Shown: one piece after another, positions 1-8,578 of the stretch
Position numbering within the stretch: position 1 is the first letter of the stretch
Layout: each line of letters begins with the position of its first letter
Origin: Oligoflexales bacterium
Lineage (GTDB): Bacteria > Bdellovibrionota_B > Oligoflexia > Oligoflexales > JALZUQ01
Direction of reading: 5' to 3'
NCBI GenBank assembly: GCA_023301465.1
Contig: JALZUQ010000007.1
Span: 46,312-110,311, forward strand
Length of the DNA stretch: 64,000 nucleotides
Notes under the pieces: generated by a model
Databases searched by the model: none
Told to the model about the DNA's origin: nothing
Seen by the model: only the letters and a program-made list of their open reading frames with translations
Position numbers and translations under genes: made by a program

Positions 1-209
1 GAGTAAAATACCTCAGAGCGGTGTTCTGAGGTAGATCCAGATGACTTAAAAACAGACAGATTATCTCTCGTGCCTTGATAGATAAGGCTTTTGTAGGTCT
101 TAAAGTAGCTTACAGGAATAACAGGTACCACTAGATTTTGACAACCCATGACTTGGATAAGCTGATCAATATCAGGTACTTGCCTATGATTTGGTCCTTG
201 TTGTGACAT
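1..209 (-). CDS. LuxE-like acyl-protein synthetase, N-terminal part (cut by window edge)
   Basis: An open minus-strand frame runs from an ATG at 209 off the left edge, leaving about 69 codons. The visible peptide has a P-x-I-P-V-S-x-F-K segment followed about 28 residues later by F-K-S-S-G-S-T-S. This spacing resembles the LuxE/acyl-protein synthetase family, which activates fatty acids as acyl-adenylates and moves them onto a thiol. The frame stays open upstream to a TTG at 233, so the true start is uncertain, and no clear ribosome binding site precedes either codon. It diverges from scpA. With only the N-terminus visible, another AMP-forming ligase is possible. Confidence 0.5.
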   Translation of the reverse strand, partial: MSQQGPNHRQVPDIDQLIQVMGCQNLVVPVIPVSYFKTYKSLIYQGTRDNLSVFKSSGSTSEHRSEVFY

Positions 210-273
210 TGCAATTGCCCCATCTACGTGCAAAGGCTACGATGTTCCAGTGTTTAACCTGCAATGAGTGAAG

Positions 274-1104
274 ATGCCAAGTCGATATTTTCTCAAACTT
301 GATCAGTTTGAAGGCCCGTTGGACCTACTGCTGCACCTTATTAAAGATAATGAAATAGATGTCTTTGATATTGATATTTATATGCTGTCGACTCAGTACT
401 TAAACTATCTTCGTCTCATTAAGTTTGATGATCTTAGTGATGCTGGTGATTTTCTTTCTATGGCAGCACATCTAATCGAAATCAAAACGCAGATGCTACT
501 TCCAAGACCAAAGAGCAAAGATACGGATGACGGTGATGACCCGCGTCTTCCTCTTCAAGAGCGTTTACTCTTATACGAAAAATTCAAAGACGCCGGTGCA
601 AATATTGGGAAACTACCTATGGTGGGTTACCTCGTCTGGGCAAGTACAGATCATAAACGCCTAGACGCAATGGTTGAAAAACCAAAAGACGCACCTGTCA
701 AAGCAGACCCGAGTCGTTTAATTGTTCTGTACGAACAAATGCTTAAGAATATGAACCTTCGCCGCAAACCATCAAAGGTGACCATCAAAAACCAGGTCAT
801 CGGCATTGAAACGGTGATTGAACAAATGCAAAAACGAATTGAAAAACTTCGGTTTGTGATGTTTCAAAATTTGTACTCAAGGTTTTCGTCTCGTTATGAG
901 TTTGTCATTAACATCATGGCGATGCTTGAGCTTGCAAAGTACGGTGATTTAAAAGTTTATCAAGACCGTATCTTTGGACCAATTTGGCTATTTAAACAAG
1001 ATGAACTCGTTGAGTATGTAGACTTAAATACAGACTTAGACCAGTTTGATCCAGAAGCATTGGCGGTTGCCATCTCTGAACTTCAAGGAGAAAAAGTCAT
1101 ATGA
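274..1104 (+). CDS. scpA: Segregation and condensation protein A (kleisin)
   Basis: ScpA is the kleisin subunit that bridges the SMC heads and binds ScpB in the bacterial condensin that organises and segregates the chromosome. The 276-residue protein carries the family signature F-E-G-P-L-D-L-L-L-H-L-I near residues 12-23, the helical A-A-x-L-I-E-I-K-x-x-x-L-L-P segment near residue 65, and a C-terminal winged-helix-like region. I chose the ATG at 274; an in-frame GTG at 268 would add two residues. Its stop overlaps the scpB start by four bases (ATGA), so the two are probably translationally coupled. Confidence 0.95.
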   Translation: MPSRYFLKLDQFEGPLDLLLHLIKDNEIDVFDIDIYMLSTQYLNYLRLIKFDDLSDAGDFLSMAAHLIEIKTQMLLPRPKSKDTDDGDDPRLPLQERLLLYEKFKDAGANIGKLPMVGYLVWASTDHKRLDAMVEKPKDAPVKADPSRLIVLYEQMLKNMNLRRKPSKVTIKNQVIGIETVIEQMQKRIEKLRFVMFQNLYSRFSSRYEFVINIMAMLELAKYGDLKVYQDRIFGPIWLFKQDELVEYVDLNTDLDQFDPEALAVAISELQGEKVI

Positions 1105-2036
1105 CAGATCAAAACAATCATGTTGAACCAAACGAAGAGTTACTTGAAGAAGTGATTGACGAGTCTGCTGTTCAGGCAGAAGAGGCGTACGAATCAACGG
1201 ATGAAGAAACAGAGCTAGAAGCTGGTGCTGAGGAATCTTCTGAGGTTGAAACAGGTGAAACAAAAGCTGAAGAAGAACCAGAAGAAGAGTATACTTGTGA
1301 TTTAAATACTCTTGCACAGGTAGAGGCGTTACTTCTTGCGTCTACAAAACCAATGAAGATACCAGAGATTGCCGATTACTTAACTGAAGACTTAGATCAT
1401 CAGTCTATTAAGTATTTGATTGAAGAGCTTCAAGAATCCTATTCTGAGCGTGAGAGTGGAATCGAAGTAGCATCTATTAAGGGTCAAGGTTACCGAATTC
1501 AAACAAGACCTGAAGCGGCTCCTTTGATGCAGCGACTATTTGCCTGTAGGCCAAGACCGCTATCTAGGTCTGCACAAGAAACGATTGCTATTATTGTTTA
1601 CCGTCAACCTGTGACGAGATCTGAAATCGAATTTATCCGTGGTGTAGATGCAGGGAGTATCGTTAAGAGCCTCATGGACCGTGGATTTGTAAAATGCGTG
1701 GGTAGAAAAGACGTTCCGGGACGACCTATGCTCTTTGGGACAACCGACGAATTTCTGAGGGTTTTTGGGTTATCCTCCATCAAGGAATTGCCGAATCTAG
1801 AGAGCTTCCAGAGCCAAGATGAGGTCTTAAACCAAGCTGAGAAGGCAATAGAGCGATTTGATCGAGAAGAAGCTGGCGAAGAAGTTCCTGACGTGTTAGA
1901 GCCCAATCTGGAGCAAGTTGCTGATGACACTGATGCCAAGGCCGTTTTAGATGCGGTAGAGGTCCCAGATGAAGTCAAGGAGCTTGAAGCCCAAACAAAA
2001 AGAGGCGAAGGTCTCATCAACGAAGTTTTAGATTAA
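1101..2036 (+). CDS. scpB: Segregation and condensation protein B
   Basis: ScpB is the winged-helix partner of ScpA in the SMC complex. Residues from about 75 to 230 form the conserved core (start L-A-Q-V-E-A-L-L-L-A-S; later I-A-I-I-V-Y-R-Q-P-V-T-R-S-E-I and G-R-P-M-L-F-G-T-T). A strong AAGGAG lies upstream of the ATG. At 311 residues it is longer than typical ScpB (about 180-200). The extra length is a very acidic Glu-rich N-terminal tail of about 70 residues and an acidic C-terminal tail of about 75. The tails look disordered and their role is unknown. Confidence 0.95.
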   Translation: MTDQNNHVEPNEELLEEVIDESAVQAEEAYESTDEETELEAGAEESSEVETGETKAEEEPEEEYTCDLNTLAQVEALLLASTKPMKIPEIADYLTEDLDHQSIKYLIEELQESYSERESGIEVASIKGQGYRIQTRPEAAPLMQRLFACRPRPLSRSAQETIAIIVYRQPVTRSEIEFIRGVDAGSIVKSLMDRGFVKCVGRKDVPGRPMLFGTTDEFLRVFGLSSIKELPNLESFQSQDEVLNQAEKAIERFDREEAGEEVPDVLEPNLEQVADDTDAKAVLDAVEVPDEVKELEAQTKRGEGLINEVLD

Positions 2037-2051
2037 ATACGGAAAACAAAA

Positions 2052-2813
2052 ATGCAACAAGAAATGATGAAGCTACATGCTTGGCTAGCGAAGCAAGGGT
2101 ATGGCTCACGCCGTTATTGTGAAAATCTCATCCGCGAAGGAAAGGTTTCTGTCAACGGTCACAAAGTAGGTCGTTTAGGCGAAAGAATCACACCGGGATT
2201 AGATGACGTCGAAGTCTCAGGTGAAGTCGTCAAAGAAAAAGCTCCAAAAAAATCTTATTTTGTTTTGAATAAACCTAAGTTCACGATGAGTACTCACCGA
2301 GATGAAGACGACCGTCAAACAGTTTTTGATTTACCAAGTGTGAAGCAAGTTCATAAGTCTTTGCAGTTTGTGGGAAGACTTGATTATGAATCAGAAGGCA
2401 TGATGCTTCTGACAAACGATGGTGACTTAAACTATAAGATTACACATCCAAGTTTTCACGTTGAAAAAGAATACTTAGTACTCACCAATAAAAAAATGAG
2501 TAAGCCTCAGATGGCAAGTATTGTTGAAGGCATAAAAATTGATAAATCTAAGATCCTTGCAAAAGGTTCAATAGAGTACATTGCCTCCGAGAGACTTGGA
2601 AAAACAATCGGTGGTTGGTATAGTATTAAAATTCATGAAGGTCGAAAGCGTGTTATTCGTAAGATGTTTGAGGCCCTTGATCTGAAAGTCATAAGATTGG
2701 TTCGTGTTGCAATTGGTCCACTAAAACTAAGCAACCATTTAAAACCGGGTGCGATTCAAAAACTTTCACCACGCCAGTTAGATGCAATACGATCTTGTGT
2801 GGGTGAAAATTAA
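2052..2813 (+). CDS. rluB: RsuA/RluB-family rRNA pseudouridine synthase
   Basis: This enzyme converts a uridine in 23S rRNA to pseudouridine. An S4 RNA-binding domain occupies residues 6-55 (L-A-K-Q-G-Y-G-S-R-R). The catalytic motif is G-R-L-D-Y-E-S-E-G near residue 112, with the Asp as nucleophile, and a second conserved stretch is G-R-K-R-V-I-R-K-M-F near residue 198. At 253 residues it has normal family length. The order scpA-scpB-rluB is widely conserved and supports the RluB assignment over RsuA. It follows scpB after a 15-base gap and probably shares its transcript. Confidence 0.9.
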   Translation: MQQEMMKLHAWLAKQGYGSRRYCENLIREGKVSVNGHKVGRLGERITPGLDDVEVSGEVVKEKAPKKSYFVLNKPKFTMSTHRDEDDRQTVFDLPSVKQVHKSLQFVGRLDYESEGMMLLTNDGDLNYKITHPSFHVEKEYLVLTNKKMSKPQMASIVEGIKIDKSKILAKGSIEYIASERLGKTIGGWYSIKIHEGRKRVIRKMFEALDLKVIRLVRVAIGPLKLSNHLKPGAIQKLSPRQLDAIRSCVGEN

Positions 2814-2853
2814 TTTTTAAGGTCTGATAACTGTTGGTCTGAAGGAGAGAACT

Positions 2854-3828
2854 GTGAAGCTTGGAACCCTTGATAATCAAACGAGAGATGGTCGTTTAGT
2901 AGTTGTTAGTTCTGATAATAAACGCCAAATGTTAGCAGAATCTGCAGAAACACTTCAATCGGCATTAGACGATTGGGCGAGTGTTTCACCAAAACTTCAA
3001 AAGCAGTTCGAACACCTAGAGTCTAATCAAGATGCTGGTGAACCAGTAGACGAAGCAAAAATGCATTCACCTCTGCCTCGTGCATACGAGTGGATTGATG
3101 GTTCAGCGTATATCAATCATATTGTCTTAGTTCGAAAAGCTCGCGGTGCAGAGCCGCCAGAAACCCTAAGAACAGAGCCTCTTGTTTATCAAGGTGGTTC
3201 AAGTGTTTTTTTAAGACCAACTCAAGACATCCGTTTTCCAACAGCAGATTGGGGAATTGACTTTGAGTCAGAAGTTGCTGTGATCATGGGGGATACACCA
3301 ATGGGAACAAAAGCTTCTGAAGCATCAAAGTACATAAAGTTAGTCATGATCTGTAATGACGTTAGTTTAAGAAATCTAATACCGGGTGAGCTCAAAAAGG
3401 GGTTCGGATTTTTTAACTCAAAACCATCTAGTGCTTTTTCACCTCTATGCGTAACTCCTGAATCACTAGGCGATGCTTGGAAGGACGGAAGACTACATTT
3501 AAATATGCTGACAGATTACAATGGTAGCAAGTTTGGTGACCCAAATGCTGGGCCAGAAATGTTCTTTGGTTTTAATGAGCTTGTAGAGCACGTTTGCCGT
3601 TCAAGAGCAATTTCAGCAGGAACCATCATTGGTAGCGGAACCGTTTCTAATGAGGACCGAAGCCGTGGCAGTTCTTGTCTTGCAGAAAAACGTATGATTG
3701 AAAAAATTGATAGCGGTGAGTTTAAGACTCCGTTTATGCAAGACGGGCACACTGTTAAGATTCGTGTGAATGATGCGTCGGGTCAAAATATTTTTGGAAC
3801 GATTGAGCAAAAAGTTACGATTAATTAG
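2854..3828 (+). CDS. Fumarylacetoacetate hydrolase family protein
   Basis: This is a cytoplasmic metal-dependent C-C bond hydrolase or decarboxylase of the FAH superfamily. The metal-binding pattern is present: D-F-E-S-E-V-A-V-I-M-G near residue 137, then C-N-D-V-S with its conserved Asp. Later come the F-N-S-K-P-S region and a G-S-G-T-V-S-N-E segment that usually lines the active site. The 324 residues match the two-domain members of the family. It starts at GTG behind GGAGAG and lies 40 bases after rluB. The substrate cannot be told from sequence; aromatic-catabolism-type substrates and oxaloacetate-type acids are known for relatives. Confidence 0.8.
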   Translation: MKLGTLDNQTRDGRLVVVSSDNKRQMLAESAETLQSALDDWASVSPKLQKQFEHLESNQDAGEPVDEAKMHSPLPRAYEWIDGSAYINHIVLVRKARGAEPPETLRTEPLVYQGGSSVFLRPTQDIRFPTADWGIDFESEVAVIMGDTPMGTKASEASKYIKLVMICNDVSLRNLIPGELKKGFGFFNSKPSSAFSPLCVTPESLGDAWKDGRLHLNMLTDYNGSKFGDPNAGPEMFFGFNELVEHVCRSRAISAGTIIGSGTVSNEDRSRGSSCLAEKRMIEKIDSGEFKTPFMQDGHTVKIRVNDASGQNIFGTIEQKVTIN

Positions 3829-4028
3829 TTTGTCAGATGTGTATAGTCTTTGAATCACATTTTTTATTTAGAACGCCCAGTCTAACGAGACCCATTACAT
3901 TGAATGAGTAATCCGTTACTTGGAACCTAATAGCCTGAAATTAAAAAGAATTTAACTGATTATTTTTTATATACTGATTTGTTACCGTCCGTTTGTTCGC
4001 TAATTAATCCGTTTTATGAGGTCTATCA

Positions 4029-4445
4029 ATGAGAGCATTTCAATTTTCATATTTAACACTTTTTTTCATATTGTATTTTTGTTCTGGTACACAGATTTTT
4101 GCAGAGAGTTGTATTGAATCATTTTCTGGTGAAGAAAAGGAGTTTTTAGATACCATCATAGAAGTTGGTGCTGAAAGTGGTTCATTAGATTATTCTGACC
4201 CTCATGAAAAAAGGACTATCAGCACTTCAGAAGTAACGGAGGTTTTTGAGGACTTTAGAGAAAATATTGGGTTTGAGCATGAATACACTTTCAATGATTT
4301 TGCTTTAGATGTTGCAACATCTTTGATAAAAAGAACAGATGACCCTAGGTACGCAAATCATCACTGGAGAAAAAGCCCAGACTATCAAAGAATGATCCTT
4401 TGGGAATATAGTGTAACGCAATTACTATTTTTTCAGTCAATTTAG
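4029..4445 (+). CDS. Small secreted protein of unknown function, possibly truncated by a nonsense codon
   Basis: The 138-residue product starts with a clear signal peptide (hydrophobic stretch L-T-L-F-F-I-L-Y-F, then I-F-A before E-S-C). I do not recognise the family. A GAGG box sits eight bases before the ATG. The frame ends at TAG 4443-4445, but the same frame stays open afterwards for another 35 codons to a TAA at 4551-4553. That extension has an acidic, coding-like composition (D-N-I-D-A-A-V-V-D-P-K). This suggests either a recent nonsense mutation in a 173-residue protein or occasional readthrough. Confidence 0.65.
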   Translation: MRAFQFSYLTLFFILYFCSGTQIFAESCIESFSGEEKEFLDTIIEVGAESGSLDYSDPHEKRTISTSEVTEVFEDFRENIGFEHEYTFNDFALDVATSLIKRTDDPRYANHHWRKSPDYQRMILWEYSVTQLLFFQSI

Positions 4446-4671
4446 TTAAATTCAAACTCAGCAAATGATTTTGATATTAGAAATGCACTTGATAATATTG
4501 ATGCTGCAGTTGTTGACCCTAAACGTTCAAATACCGATAGCACTGAAGATTAAAAAAAGAGCTTGCACGGAGCAACACATCTTTGAAGTGTTGAGTTTAT
4601 TGATAATGTCCGCTTGATTTTTTGTAATGAACATATAAACAAATATATTAATTAAGTTGAGATAAATTAGT

Positions 4672-5463
4672 TTATTTAAAAGCATCGTAAGTTAGTTTTT
4701 TACGAAAATTGTTTATTAAATCTGAGTTAACTGAAGGGCACATTGAGGTTAGGAAGTTTTCTGTGTTTTGATATTCTGTTGCAATATCTGTTATAAAATC
4801 TGTAATTCTGCCTTTATAACTATCTGAGAGAGTGGGGTATTTTTGATAATCACATTCTAAAGCAGAAACTATTTTATCAAATGAGACGATTTTTTCTAGT
4901 GCAACTCCAGCCAAGACAGCTGAAGCCATTCCAGTTCGATCTCTGCCCGCATCACAATGTACCAAAACTTTTTCTTCATTGGATATATCAAGCATGATGC
5001 TTTTTATAAACTTGCAGCTTGTCTCTCTAATGTGTGTATCGGTATGCCACTTTTTTAAAAATTCCGCGTCTTGGAAGCGTTTTTTATTTAAAATAAGGCC
5101 TTTTTTTATGCTTAACCCTTCTAGGCAATAATAAGACCTAGGTCTGTTGTGGTTGAAGTTCAAAGAGTATATTTTATCTGGGCTGCCTACAAAAGAGCAG
5201 GGCCATCCAGAAAATTGTCGGTTTGCACGTAAAAGCACACCGGGGTTTAGTTGGTGATCTCCTAGGCATTTGTTAATGCTATCTCCGACATCACGAAAAT
5301 TAGCGTTAGTACTACCAAAGATACCTTCTATGTGAAACTTCAAGTTTTTTTCGCCAAGTATCACATGCCCTAAGTAAGCGCTTAAGGAAAAAATAAGAGG
5401 GGATAGTGCTAAAATAATAGCGGTAAATATCAAGTTTCTTTTAGTTTGTTTTTTTAACTTCAT
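4672..5463 (-). CDS. Membrane-anchored protein tyrosine phosphatase-like protein
   Basis: One N-terminal membrane segment (about residues 10-32) is followed by a phosphatase domain with the C-x5-R signature H-C-D-A-G-R-D-R-T-G near residue 169, where Cys is the nucleophile and Arg binds phosphate. The upstream conserved region (F-R-D-V-G-D-S-I-N) fits bacterial DSP/SIW14-like phosphatases, including those acting on phosphoinositides or lipid phosphates. The 263-residue protein lies 10 bases after the LTA-synthase-like gene and is probably co-transcribed. The pairing suggests a role in lipid or glycan phosphate turnover, but this is inference. The catalytic domain should face the periplasm. 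Confidence 0.75.
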   Translation of the reverse strand: MKLKKQTKRNLIFTAIILALSPLIFSLSAYLGHVILGEKNLKFHIEGIFGSTNANFRDVGDSINKCLGDHQLNPGVLLRANRQFSGWPCSFVGSPDKIYSLNFNHNRPRSYYCLEGLSIKKGLILNKKRFQDAEFLKKWHTDTHIRETSCKFIKSIMLDISNEEKVLVHCDAGRDRTGMASAVLAGVALEKIVSFDKIVSALECDYQKYPTLSDSYKGRITDFITDIATEYQNTENFLTSMCPSVNSDLINNFRKKLTYDAFK

Positions 5464-5473
5464 GATGTTTTTT

Positions 5474-7327
5474 TTAATTTCGTAATACTTTAAAGTAGGG
5501 TTCTAGTACGTTTTGAATGAAATGATTTTTCGTTTGTTCATCCTTGATTTTGTCTAGAGAAAGATCCCACGTGTTCTTATGTGAGTAAGAAAAATACTCT
5601 CCATTAGAGTTTAGTTTTATTAGTTTGTCTTTGTCTAAGTACCAATAGACTTTTCCAAGTTTATTAAATGCAAAGCCCTGTTGATCTTTGCGTAGCAAGG
5701 ATCGCCCAAAACCAGAGTACCCTTTACCGTGGTGTCCAACAAGATCTAAGATTGTGGGTTTGATGTCGATATGTTGGCCTATTTTTTCACTTTCGATTGC
5801 ACTTAGATCTTTGTTTGGGTGCATAATTATCAGAGGAACCCTGAATTTTCCGATCAAATCTTGAAATTGCACTTGCTCTGAAGAGTAGGCGTGGTCTGCG
5901 GTGATGATGAAAATAGTATTTTCATACCAACCTTCCTTTTTCGCACTTTCAAAAAATTTTTTAACAGCATAGTCAGAATAAGAAATGGTTTTATGGATTT
6001 TTAATGGACCTGATTTGAATTTTTCTTTGTGTTTATCTGGAACAACAAAAGGATCGTGAGAGCTTAAAGTAAATATACTCGTAAAAAATGGCTTTGAAGA
6101 CCTTGATAAAACCTTTACAGAGTGCTGAAGGAATTCTTCGTCAAAAATACCCCAATAACCATTGTAATGACCTTTGTGAGGGTAGTTATCTAATCCATGG
6201 TATTGTTTGAAACCTACACGAGCTGCAAAGCTATCAAAATACATGGAATTGTTTTTTGTGCCGTGAAAAAATGAGGTGTCGTATCCTTCAAAGCTAAGAA
6301 TTTCAGCTAAACCATTTAATTTTACATGCTGAAATGAACTACGTACAAAAGGTTGATCTAAAAAGTTTGGTAATCCAGCTTGAATAGAAGGAGATATGTC
6401 TATGGATCTTCTACCGTTAGCAAAAAATTTAGGGAAAAATGCATTTTTTTTGTTATTTGCTATTTCACTTATAAAGGGTGCCCAAGATGCTTTGTCATTG
6501 TTGATGTTAAGATATTCTAGTGCAAGGCTTTCTACAATGAGAAGTACTATGTTCGAATCTTTGAAAACCGGTACGTCTACTCTTTTTGTGTGTGATTGGT
6601 CTAATTGTTTTGTGTGTATGCCTTGATGTGCTGTCTGAATAAAGCTAGGAATTTCCTCTGCGGAACTTGATCTTAATATATTAAAACTAGTGTTTAGGCT
6701 AATATTTGCAAGCCGTTCATCTGAGTTTAGGTAGGCGTGTACTGGAGCGAGTGGTTTGCTTTGTAGCCCTCCACGTACACAAAGACCAGCGATGCACATA
6801 AGAACTAACACAAAAATAAAGACAGTTTTTGGTGGTTTTTGTGTGTGTGCTTTGTATCTTGGTGCCGTTTTATAAATAATCCAGAACGTTATGAATGATA
6901 CAAGCAGAAGGTGCCAGTAGTTTGTTAATAAGCTAATATTTTGTTCAGAAGCCTCTTTAGAAAATGAAAAAATATCTTTTCCTAAGTGTCGTTCGATGAA
7001 TTTAAAGTAACCTAAGTTAGCAATAATGGGCGTTAAAAAAAGACAGTGTATTACAATAAATAAAAACCGTCCGGCGAGTATTACTTTTTGGTGATTTATA
7101 CCAACCAGAAAACAAACAATAATGAGTAATTGCGGGATAGTTGCTAAGCCAATACAATAGAGATCAAACCTAACTCCATGGATAAAACTCTCAAGAAGTT
7201 CAAACCCAGAGAATGAGATTCCTCTATAGTATGTTCCGTAGAGCAAAAATCTTAATGAAGAGTAAATAACTAAAACACATAGCGAGCTTTTAAAAAGCCT
7301 CATAAAGTTTTTGTGGTGAGATTCCAT
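5474..7327 (-). CDS. Sulfatase-fold phosphoglycerol/phosphoethanolamine transferase (LTA synthase/OpgB-like)
   Basis: The 617-residue protein has about five N-terminal membrane segments (residues 10-190) followed by an extracytoplasmic alkaline-phosphatase-superfamily domain. Visible landmarks are V-L-L-I-V-E-S-L (metal Glu), G-R-R-S-I-D-I-S-P-S where a catalytic Thr or Ser is expected, T-L-S-S-H-D-P-F and I-T-A-D-H-A (metal Asp-His). Relatives move phosphoglycerol or phosphoethanolamine from phospholipids onto glycans or lipid A. The nucleophile position appears to hold Ser rather than the usual Thr, which would need alignment to confirm. The downstream phosphatase gene is probably in the same operon. 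Confidence 0.8.
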   Translation of the reverse strand: MESHHKNFMRLFKSSLCVLVIYSSLRFLLYGTYYRGISFSGFELLESFIHGVRFDLYCIGLATIPQLLIIVCFLVGINHQKVILAGRFLFIVIHCLFLTPIIANLGYFKFIERHLGKDIFSFSKEASEQNISLLTNYWHLLLVSFITFWIIYKTAPRYKAHTQKPPKTVFIFVLVLMCIAGLCVRGGLQSKPLAPVHAYLNSDERLANISLNTSFNILRSSSAEEIPSFIQTAHQGIHTKQLDQSHTKRVDVPVFKDSNIVLLIVESLALEYLNINNDKASWAPFISEIANNKKNAFFPKFFANGRRSIDISPSIQAGLPNFLDQPFVRSSFQHVKLNGLAEILSFEGYDTSFFHGTKNNSMYFDSFAARVGFKQYHGLDNYPHKGHYNGYWGIFDEEFLQHSVKVLSRSSKPFFTSIFTLSSHDPFVVPDKHKEKFKSGPLKIHKTISYSDYAVKKFFESAKKEGWYENTIFIITADHAYSSEQVQFQDLIGKFRVPLIIMHPNKDLSAIESEKIGQHIDIKPTILDLVGHHGKGYSGFGRSLLRKDQQGFAFNKLGKVYWYLDKDKLIKLNSNGEYFSYSHKNTWDLSLDKIKDEQTKNHFIQNVLEPYFKVLRN

Positions 7328-7557
7328 ATAAAAACGTTTCTATTATTAAATAGCATTCACAATATTCAGAGTCATAGAAATACTGAAAGGTTTGCCGGAT
7401 GTCAAGTTTCTAAGCAGTGCTTCCTGCTATCGTTTTGGAAGCCCTAGAGAATTTTTATTTTGAATATAAGGTTCTTTATAATCGACAGTAAGTCATTTAC
7501 GCTTCTCAAAAAGAATGAGTAGTAATTATAAAATAACATGACAAATAAGTTAAGAAA

Positions 7558-7750
7558 CTCAACTACAACGACCCACCAAAACACAAATTATAAGCAAAAT
7601 CTGTGGTTTAGTGAGATAGATTTTAATAACTCTTTAAGGTTGCTGCGGCTAATAAATTCTTTGTCATAAGGAAGTAGATTTTCATGAGATGTCTGATAAT
7701 AATCACAAAGAATCAAATTAGGAATATTCTGAGGACTTAGACAGAACGAC
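7558..7750 (-). pseudogene. Decayed partial copy of the 3' end of the radical SAM gene at 8579-9499
   Basis: This stretch closely resembles bases 8581-8705, the end of the radical SAM gene. In the best part (7595-7676) I count about 10 mismatches in about 82 bases. Translated on the minus strand it gives L-L-P-Y-D-K-E-F-I-S-R-S-N-L-K and I-S-L-N-H-R-F-C, nearly identical to the intact protein's tail, but then hits a stop before the terminal Cys-rich segment. Further upstream only a weak P-Q-N-I match remains. It is a remnant of a duplication, with the lipoprotein gene lying between the two copies. Confidence 0.8.
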
Positions 7751-7752
7751 AC

Positions 7753-7780
7753 CACCCCGCGATTGTCTTTATCGCGGTGG
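7753..7780 (-). terminator. Hairpin overlapping a stop codon, possible weak terminator
   Basis: CCACC(CC)GCGAT and ATCGCGGTGG form a strong GC-rich stem around a seven-base loop, spanning the stop codon of the minus-strand lipoprotein gene. No uridine run follows on the minus strand, so it may only slow transcription or protect the 3' end of the mRNA. It also marks the right limit of the decayed radical SAM copy. Confidence 0.4.
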
Positions 7781-8470
7781 CAGTTTAAATGGTTTTAACT
7801 CTTCTGGTAGATTATCAATTCGTTTATATAATACGCTCCAAGAAGCCTCTTTTGCTTCCCCTGGTTTTACCCAAAAATTTTCTAAGCGTTTTTCCATGTC
7901 TCCTTCAAATCTAATGCTAAAATTCATGCGAATGATTGTTCGATCAATGTGAATGATTTCAAGAACCTTTGTTTTTTTAGATTTGGAATCTTCATTAGAA
8001 GTTGTTGTAACAGTTTGTTTTAATCCCGATACAGTAATTTCAAATACAGATTCTTCAGAAAGTTTGTCGTCTGGGGTTCCAATAGAGTAACGTTTATGAT
8101 CTTTATGTGAGTCTTTTTTTATGTAGACTAAGTGAGTTGCACCTCTTTGTTTTGTATCATAATGGTGGAGAGTTAAGAGCTTTCCTTCTTTGGAAGCTAT
8201 TTCTTTTTTTAGTTCTTCATGAACTTTAACAGGAGAGTTTCGTGTGGTTTCAATTAGTGGGGTAGTATTAATCTCTATCGCTTGACCCATAGCGTCCTCT
8301 GCGTGTAAGTCAAGATTTTCTTGTGCAAGGTAGAGTCCCGATAACGTTGAGAGTTTGATATCAAGGTTATTTGTTTTAACTTGCTTTACTGAGTTTGTGT
8401 TTGCACGATCTTTGCAACCTAAACCCATAAGTAAAAAAAACATCAGACACATGAATGTAAATTTCTTCAT
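7769..8470 (-). CDS. Lipoprotein of unknown function
   Basis: The 233-residue protein begins with a lipoprotein signal (M-K-K-F, a hydrophobic core, then M-G-L-G-C at about residue 19), so it should be lipid-anchored in the inner or outer membrane. A GAGG box precedes the ATG at 8470. The mature part is charged, with alternating beta-strand-like stretches (V-F-E-I-T-V-S-G-L; I-I-R-M-N-F-S-I-R-F-E-G-D). I do not recognise a family. It sits between the intact radical SAM gene and that gene's decayed partial copy, in the same orientation. Confidence 0.7.
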   Translation of the reverse strand: MKKFTFMCLMFFLLMGLGCKDRANTNSVKQVKTNNLDIKLSTLSGLYLAQENLDLHAEDAMGQAIEINTTPLIETTRNSPVKVHEELKKEIASKEGKLLTLHHYDTKQRGATHLVYIKKDSHKDHKRYSIGTPDDKLSEESVFEITVSGLKQTVTTTSNEDSKSKKTKVLEIIHIDRTIIRMNFSIRFEGDMEKRLENFWVKPGEAKEASWSVLYKRIDNLPEELKPFKLPPR

Positions 8471-8578
8471 ATATACCTCATAAAATAAACGCTCATTTTA
8501 TTATAACATCTTTTAAGGAAAAATGAGTCTATGAGAGTCGGTAGCGGGCACTATATTTGTTGATTGTATTCTAGATCT

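Noticed and set aside
11..31. Perfect 7-bp inverted repeat CCTCAGA/TCTGAGG as a terminator
   Set aside because: It lies inside the open LuxE-like reading frame and has no T-run.
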